Below, in pieces: positions 60,516 through 64,000 of a stretch of 64,000 nt of DNA. Position numbers and translations under genes: made by a program. Under the pieces are notes generated by a model, which made no database searches, was not told where the DNA came from, and saw only the letters and a program-made list of their open reading frames with translations. The stretch comes from Trinickia dinghuensis (lineage in GTDB: Bacteria; Pseudomonadota; Gammaproteobacteria; Burkholderiales; Burkholderiaceae), in assembly GCF_003367175.1 (NCBI RefSeq), contig NZ_QRGA01000009.1, positions 62,001 through 126,000 on the forward strand, read 5' to 3'. How positions within the stretch are numbered: position 1 is the first letter of the stretch; each line of letters starts with the position of its first letter.

Positions 60516-61370
60516 ATGTCGACCTCAAACGCGGCATCGCGCCTCGCCTTCGCGGGTGCGCTTTTCGCGGCCTTCGCGCCCGTTCCGGCTCATGCGCAAA
60601 CGCCGTCTCCGCTCGCCGAGTGGCAATACTCGGGGGGCATCCTGCTCGAGCAGATGTTCGAGCCGAACCTGCCGGCATGGCGCATCCACATCGGCCCTTC
60701 CGTCAGTTTTCAGCCGCGCTACGACGGCTCGGACAGCTATCACGCGGTGACCGGCCCGACCATCGACATCCGCTATCGCGACCGCTTCTTCTTGTCGACC
60801 GGCGAAGGTCTCGGCATGAACGTCCTGACGGGGCCGAACTGGCGCGTGGGGTTCGCGGCCGCCTACGATCTCGGCCGCCGCGAAGCCGACGACCTCGATC
60901 ATTTGCATGGCATGGGCAACATCAATCCCGCGCCCAGTCTCCGGCTGCTCGGCGAGTACATCGTTTCGAAATCGTTTCCGCTCGTCCTGCGCGCCGACCT
61001 GCGCCGCAATTTCGGCGGCGACAACGGATGGATAGGCGATCTCGGCGCCTATATGCCGATGCCGGGCAGCTCGGAGCAATTCTCCTGGTTCGCCGGCCCG
61101 ACGATGACGATCGCCGATTCGCGCTATATGAATAGCTGGTTCGGCGTCAACGCCGCGCAATCGGCGAATTCGGGCTACCGGCAATACAATGCTTCGGCCG
61201 GCATCCGCTCCGTGGGGTTCGGCGTCTCGGCGGCATGGACGGTCAAGAAGCATTGGGTCCTGAGTGCCGACGGCGCCTTCCAGCAGCTCGTCGGCTCGGC
61301 CGCGCGCAGCCCCATCACGCAGACCCGTGCATCGGGCGTCTTCGACGTTTCCGTGATCTATCAATTCTGA
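60516..61370 (+). CDS. MipA/OmpV family outer-membrane protein
   Basis: This 284-residue protein has a signal peptide (about 1-27, ending PAHAQ), then alternating beta strands (IGPSVSFQPRYDGSD, ADLRRNFGGDNGW) and a C-terminal aromatic residue (VSVIYQF), as in small beta-barrels. The YDGSD motif and overall length fit MipA/OmpV. Possible roles are murein-enzyme scaffolding or porin. Confidence 0.92.
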   Translation: MSTSNAASRLAFAGALFAAFAPVPAHAQTPSPLAEWQYSGGILLEQMFEPNLPAWRIHIGPSVSFQPRYDGSDSYHAVTGPTIDIRYRDRFFLSTGEGLGMNVLTGPNWRVGFAAAYDLGRREADDLDHLHGMGNINPAPSLRLLGEYIVSKSFPLVLRADLRRNFGGDNGWIGDLGAYMPMPGSSEQFSWFAGPTMTIADSRYMNSWFGVNAAQSANSGYRQYNASAGIRSVGFGVSAAWTVKKHWVLSADGAFQQLVGSAARSPITQTRASGVFDVSVIYQF

Positions 61371-61376
61371 TCCCGG

Positions 61377-61412
61377 CGCCGACGCGCACGCCGGTGCGTG
61401 GATGCGTCGGCG
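61377..61412. terminator. Hairpin between convergent genes
   Basis: CGCCGACGC pairs with GCGTCGGCG and encloses a second small stem (GCAC-GCCG-GTGC). It lies between the ends of the MipA-like and histidine-kinase genes and may stop transcription from both sides. Confidence 0.55.
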
Positions 61413-61440
61413 GTCATCGATTCGATGCGCGCCCGGCGTA

Positions 61441-62964
61441 TCAGCGTGCCTTGGGCGCCTCGACGGTGTCGCGCGGCACCGACAAGCGAATCGCGAATCC
61501 CCCGGCCGCTTCGCTGCCGATGGAGACCGAGCCCCCGAGCCTGCGCACGCGATCGCGAATGCCCGCGAGCCCGGATGGACGCGGCCGTCCCTCGTCGCCG
61601 CCGGCCGGCGTTTCGATCGCTCTGCCGTTGTCGCGGATGGACACCTCGCACGTGACGGCCGTGCAGATCAGCTCGATATCGACGATCGTCGCACGATGCG
61701 CATGGCGCACGACATTGGTGAGCCCCTCCTGCACGATACGGAAAATCGCGGTCGAGGCCGCCTCGTTGAACTCGACGTCGTCGGCATTGCTCGTAATGCC
61801 GATGCGAAGATGCGAGCGCTGTCGGAAATCGTCGACGAGCCATTCGAGCGCGGGCAGCAAACCGAGGTCGTCGAGCACCGCCGGACGCAGTCCCGCAGCG
61901 AGCCGCCGCACCGACCCGATCGCGTGGTCGACGGCATCGCGCATCACCAGCGCCCGCAAGCGTACCGCCTCGAGTGCATCGGCCGGATCGCTCGAGAGCG
62001 GCACGTCGTCGGACGTCAGCGCCGTCAAATCCATCTTCAATGCCGTCAGCTGCTGCCCGAGGTCGTCGTGCAATTCGCGCGCGATGCGCTTCTTTTCCTC
62101 TTCACGTGTCGCTTCGATCCGCGCCGCCAATTCGCTCGCATATTCGAGCTGGCGCAACTGATTGCGCTCGGTGATGTCGCGCACGACTTTCGCGAATCCG
62201 ACGAGTTCTCCGCCCGCGCCGTAGACGGCGGTGATGACGACATTCGCGCAAAGTCGCGAACCGTTCTTGCGCAGGCGCCATCCTTCCTTCTCGAGGCGCC
62301 CATGGACCGCCGCATCGGCAAGTTCGCGTTCGGGCTCGCGCGACGCGATCCCTTCGACCGGATAAAAGCGCGAGAAATGCCGCCCGACGATTTCCGCGGC
62401 ATGAAAGCCGAGCAGACGCGTGGCACCGCCATTCCAACTCGTCACGTGCCCTTGTGGATCGAGCATGAAGATCGCGTCCTCGACGGCGTCCATGAGCCGG
62501 CGCATCCGCTCTTCGTTCTGGCGCAGCTGTTCTTCGCTGCGCCGCCGCTCGGTCAAATCGCGCGTGATCTTGGCAAAGCCCAACAACTCGCCGGCCTCGT
62601 CGCGCAACGCCGTAATCACCACGTTCGCCCAGAAGCGGGAGCCGTCCTTGCGCACGCGCCAGCCTTCGTCCTCCCATCGGCCGAGCTCGGCGGCGCGGCG
62701 CAGCTCTTCGGCCGGATAGCCGCGCGCCGCGACGTCCTCCGGATAAAAAACCGAAAAATGGCGGCCGATGATTTCCTCGGCGCGGTAGCCCTTGATCCGT
62801 TCCGCACCTAAATTCCACGTCGCGATCCGGCCCTTTGCATCGAGCAACAAAATCGCGTAATCCTTGATCGCATCGACCATGACCCGATAGCGCTTTTCGG
62901 GCGAAATGCGGGTGATCGACGGGCCTTCGCCATGGCCGTTCGATGGTATCGGGTCAATGATCAC
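61441..62964 (-). CDS. PAS-PAS sensor histidine kinase (HisKA_3 type)
   Basis: This 507-residue cytoplasmic kinase has two PAS domains (about 15-135 and 140-260). They are near-duplicates sharing IIGRHFSVFYPED and IVGRHFSRFYPVE. A linker is followed by the H-box ELHDDLGQQLTALKMDL and an HATPase_c domain (EGLTNVVRHA, then DNGRA). The kinase class pairs with NarL-type regulators. The receiver encoded divergently at 63188 is a candidate partner. I chose GTG at 62964 because GGGAG is seven bases upstream; the open frame extends further but with no conserved content. Confidence 0.9.
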   Translation of the reverse strand: MIIDPIPSNGHGEGPSITRISPEKRYRVMVDAIKDYAILLLDAKGRIATWNLGAERIKGYRAEEIIGRHFSVFYPEDVAARGYPAEELRRAAELGRWEDEGWRVRKDGSRFWANVVITALRDEAGELLGFAKITRDLTERRRSEEQLRQNEERMRRLMDAVEDAIFMLDPQGHVTSWNGGATRLLGFHAAEIVGRHFSRFYPVEGIASREPERELADAAVHGRLEKEGWRLRKNGSRLCANVVITAVYGAGGELVGFAKVVRDITERNQLRQLEYASELAARIEATREEEKKRIARELHDDLGQQLTALKMDLTALTSDDVPLSSDPADALEAVRLRALVMRDAVDHAIGSVRRLAAGLRPAVLDDLGLLPALEWLVDDFRQRSHLRIGITSNADDVEFNEAASTAIFRIVQEGLTNVVRHAHRATIVDIELICTAVTCEVSIRDNGRAIETPAGGDEGRPRPSGLAGIRDRVRRLGGSVSIGSEAAGGFAIRLSVPRDTVEAPKAR

Positions 62965-63187
62965 GGAGCGGCTCCCGCTCGAAATACTTCCGTTCAGTCT
63001 AGTGCTAGTGCCCGGTCGCCGCCATGAAGCGGCACGGCAATTCGCAAACGTTTGCCCTGTCCGTCCTGTAAGCCTCGTCCGACAATGTCGCCAAAAGCCG
63101 GACACGAATCAAGTCCCCCGCTGATTTCCAGGCCCCACGGTTTCGCCCACACTCAAAACCGTGAACTCGAACCAGTCGGTCGTTGCC

Positions 63188-63577
63188 ATGAAAGTGTTGC
63201 TAGTAGAAGACTATCCGCCGATCAGAGAACGCCTATGCGATCTTGTCCGGACGATCCCCGGCGCGCAGATCGTGGCCGAAGCCGACGAAGCGTCGGCTGC
63301 GGTCGCCGCAATCGAGGCAAGCAATCCGGATGCCGTCATCGTCGATCTGCAATTGAAGGGCGGCACGAGCGGCTTGACGATTCTGAAGTGGCTCCGCGCG
63401 CAACGGCCCGGCATCCCGGTGATCGTGCTCAGCAACTCGGCCTACGCGCAGATGCGCAAGGTCTGCATGGATCTGGGCGCGCGGCTCTTTCTCGACAAGG
63501 CCAGCGAGTTCGCCCAGCTGCGCGGCGCGTTGCTCGAACTGGCCGACCGCTTCCCGCCTTCGTCTTCGTTGTCTTGA
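63188..63577 (+). CDS. Stand-alone response-regulator receiver
   Basis: This receiver of about 129 residues begins MKVLLVEDYPPIRERL and has phospho-acceptor Asp in VIVDLQLKGG and the conserved Lys in LFLDKASEF. No DNA-binding domain follows. It is divergent from the histidine kinase with about 220 bases between them. The start is uncertain: an in-frame GTG at 63161 is also possible and neither has a strong ribosome-binding site. Confidence 0.9.
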   Translation: MKVLLVEDYPPIRERLCDLVRTIPGAQIVAEADEASAAVAAIEASNPDAVIVDLQLKGGTSGLTILKWLRAQRPGIPVIVLSNSAYAQMRKVCMDLGARLFLDKASEFAQLRGALLELADRFPPSSSLS

Positions 63578-63827
63578 GCGGACAGCGCGCCGATCGATAC
63601 GCGCGCGCTCACCGTGCTCACCGCTCGCCCGAGCATGCCGCCGCCGTGTAGGCAAATGCCGACAGCGATGCCGGACAGCCTACGCGATCTTCAGCGCGGC
63701 CTGATTTGCAGCGCCCGCGGCGGGGTCAATACTTCAGACAACGGACCGAAATCGATACCGAATCCGCGGAGCCGGGCTCCAAGACCGAACCGCCCGCCCC
63801 TCGACGACACGCAATAGGAGACCTGCC

Positions 63828-64000
63828 ATGTCGACCCAAGCCACTCAGCAAGCCACGACCAACGACGTCGACGACATTCTCGAACTCGCGCGCAATGCCG
63901 GGTTGCTCGTGACGCTCGACGGGCAGATCGGCCGTGAGAAGTATCAGAGCGTCGCCGGCTCCGTCACCTCGTTGATGCGCTTCGTCGACGCGCTGCGCGA
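63828..64000 (+). CDS. Unknown protein, truncated by the window end
   Basis: The first 57 residues are visible (MSTQATQQATTNDVDDIL, then LARNAGLLVTLDGQIGREKY). AATAGGAG lies eight bases before the ATG, so the gene is real. Soluble N-terminus, no signal peptide. The family is not recognised and the end of the gene is outside the window. Confidence 0.65.
   Translation, partial: MSTQATQQATTNDVDDILELARNAGLLVTLDGQIGREKYQSVAGSVTSLMRFVDALR

Noticed and set aside
1-64000. CRISPR arrays, tRNA or rRNA genes, insertion sequences
   Set aside because: I searched by eye for regularly spaced repeats, cloverleaf-like segments and transposase motifs and found none.

Overview
The window is GC-rich DNA from a beta-proteobacterium, most likely Burkholderiaceae (Burkholderia/Paraburkholderia/Trinickia type). 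The evidence is protein style: acetoacetyl-CoA reductase of polyhydroxybutyrate metabolism, a NodT-type efflux set, a DUF3005-like protein, LigD/Ku, and strong AGGAG ribosome-binding sites. I see no tRNA, rRNA, CRISPR array, transposase or integrase.

Region 1 (about 1-21,725, all minus strand) is one tightly packed operon for an extracellular contractile injection system (eCIS, related to Afp, PVC and MAC). In transcription order it encodes a repeat protein resembling a beta-propeller, a sheath, two tube proteins, a tiny DUF5908 protein, a LysM tube-baseplate adaptor, a VgrG-like spike, a PAAR tip, a gp25 baseplate protein, a very large baseplate-J-like protein, a short fibre-like protein, a second large baseplate protein, the tape measure, an AAA+ ATPase and a DUF4255 tube terminator. 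It ends with an unrecognised 342-residue protein and an 88-residue protein whose central segment resembles the leader of eCIS cargo. No recognisable toxin lies inside the window. The 845-bp region upstream of the operon carries two sets of short direct repeats spaced by about one helical turn.

Region 2 (22.5-29.8 kb) is housekeeping and carbon storage: transketolase, a small CxxCxGxG protein, a small conserved protein next to acetoacetyl-CoA reductase, a periplasmic trehalase, and a secreted His/Lys-rich peptide.

Region 3 (29.8-35.5 kb, minus) is an operon for a heme-copper oxidase whose subunit II carries cytochrome c. Its order (II, I, III, small membrane protein) matches the CoxMNOP type as I remember it, and it is followed by a three-heme cytochrome c. 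Subunit I lacks two otherwise conserved proton-channel residues.

Region 4 (35.7-45.4 kb, plus) holds a three-part EmrA/EmrB/NodT multidrug exporter, an enolase-superfamily enzyme, a membrane protein made of two similar halves, a two-subunit flavin (GMC) dehydrogenase without its own cytochrome subunit, and a DUF3005-like protein. The three-heme cytochrome of Region 3 is a plausible partner for the dehydrogenase.

Region 5 (45.4-64 kb) holds a cyanide-insensitive type cytochrome bd oxidase (cioA is frameshifted in this sequence), a short-chain dehydrogenase, a pyruvate-oxidase-like ThDP enzyme, LigD and Ku for end joining, and a run of small stress-type proteins (DUF1328, glycine-zipper, DUF1488, PfpI/DJ-1, ferritin-like). 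It closes with a Na+/H+ antiporter, a BON-type secreted protein, a MipA/OmpV outer-membrane protein, a PAS histidine kinase with two stand-alone receivers, and a gene cut by the window end.
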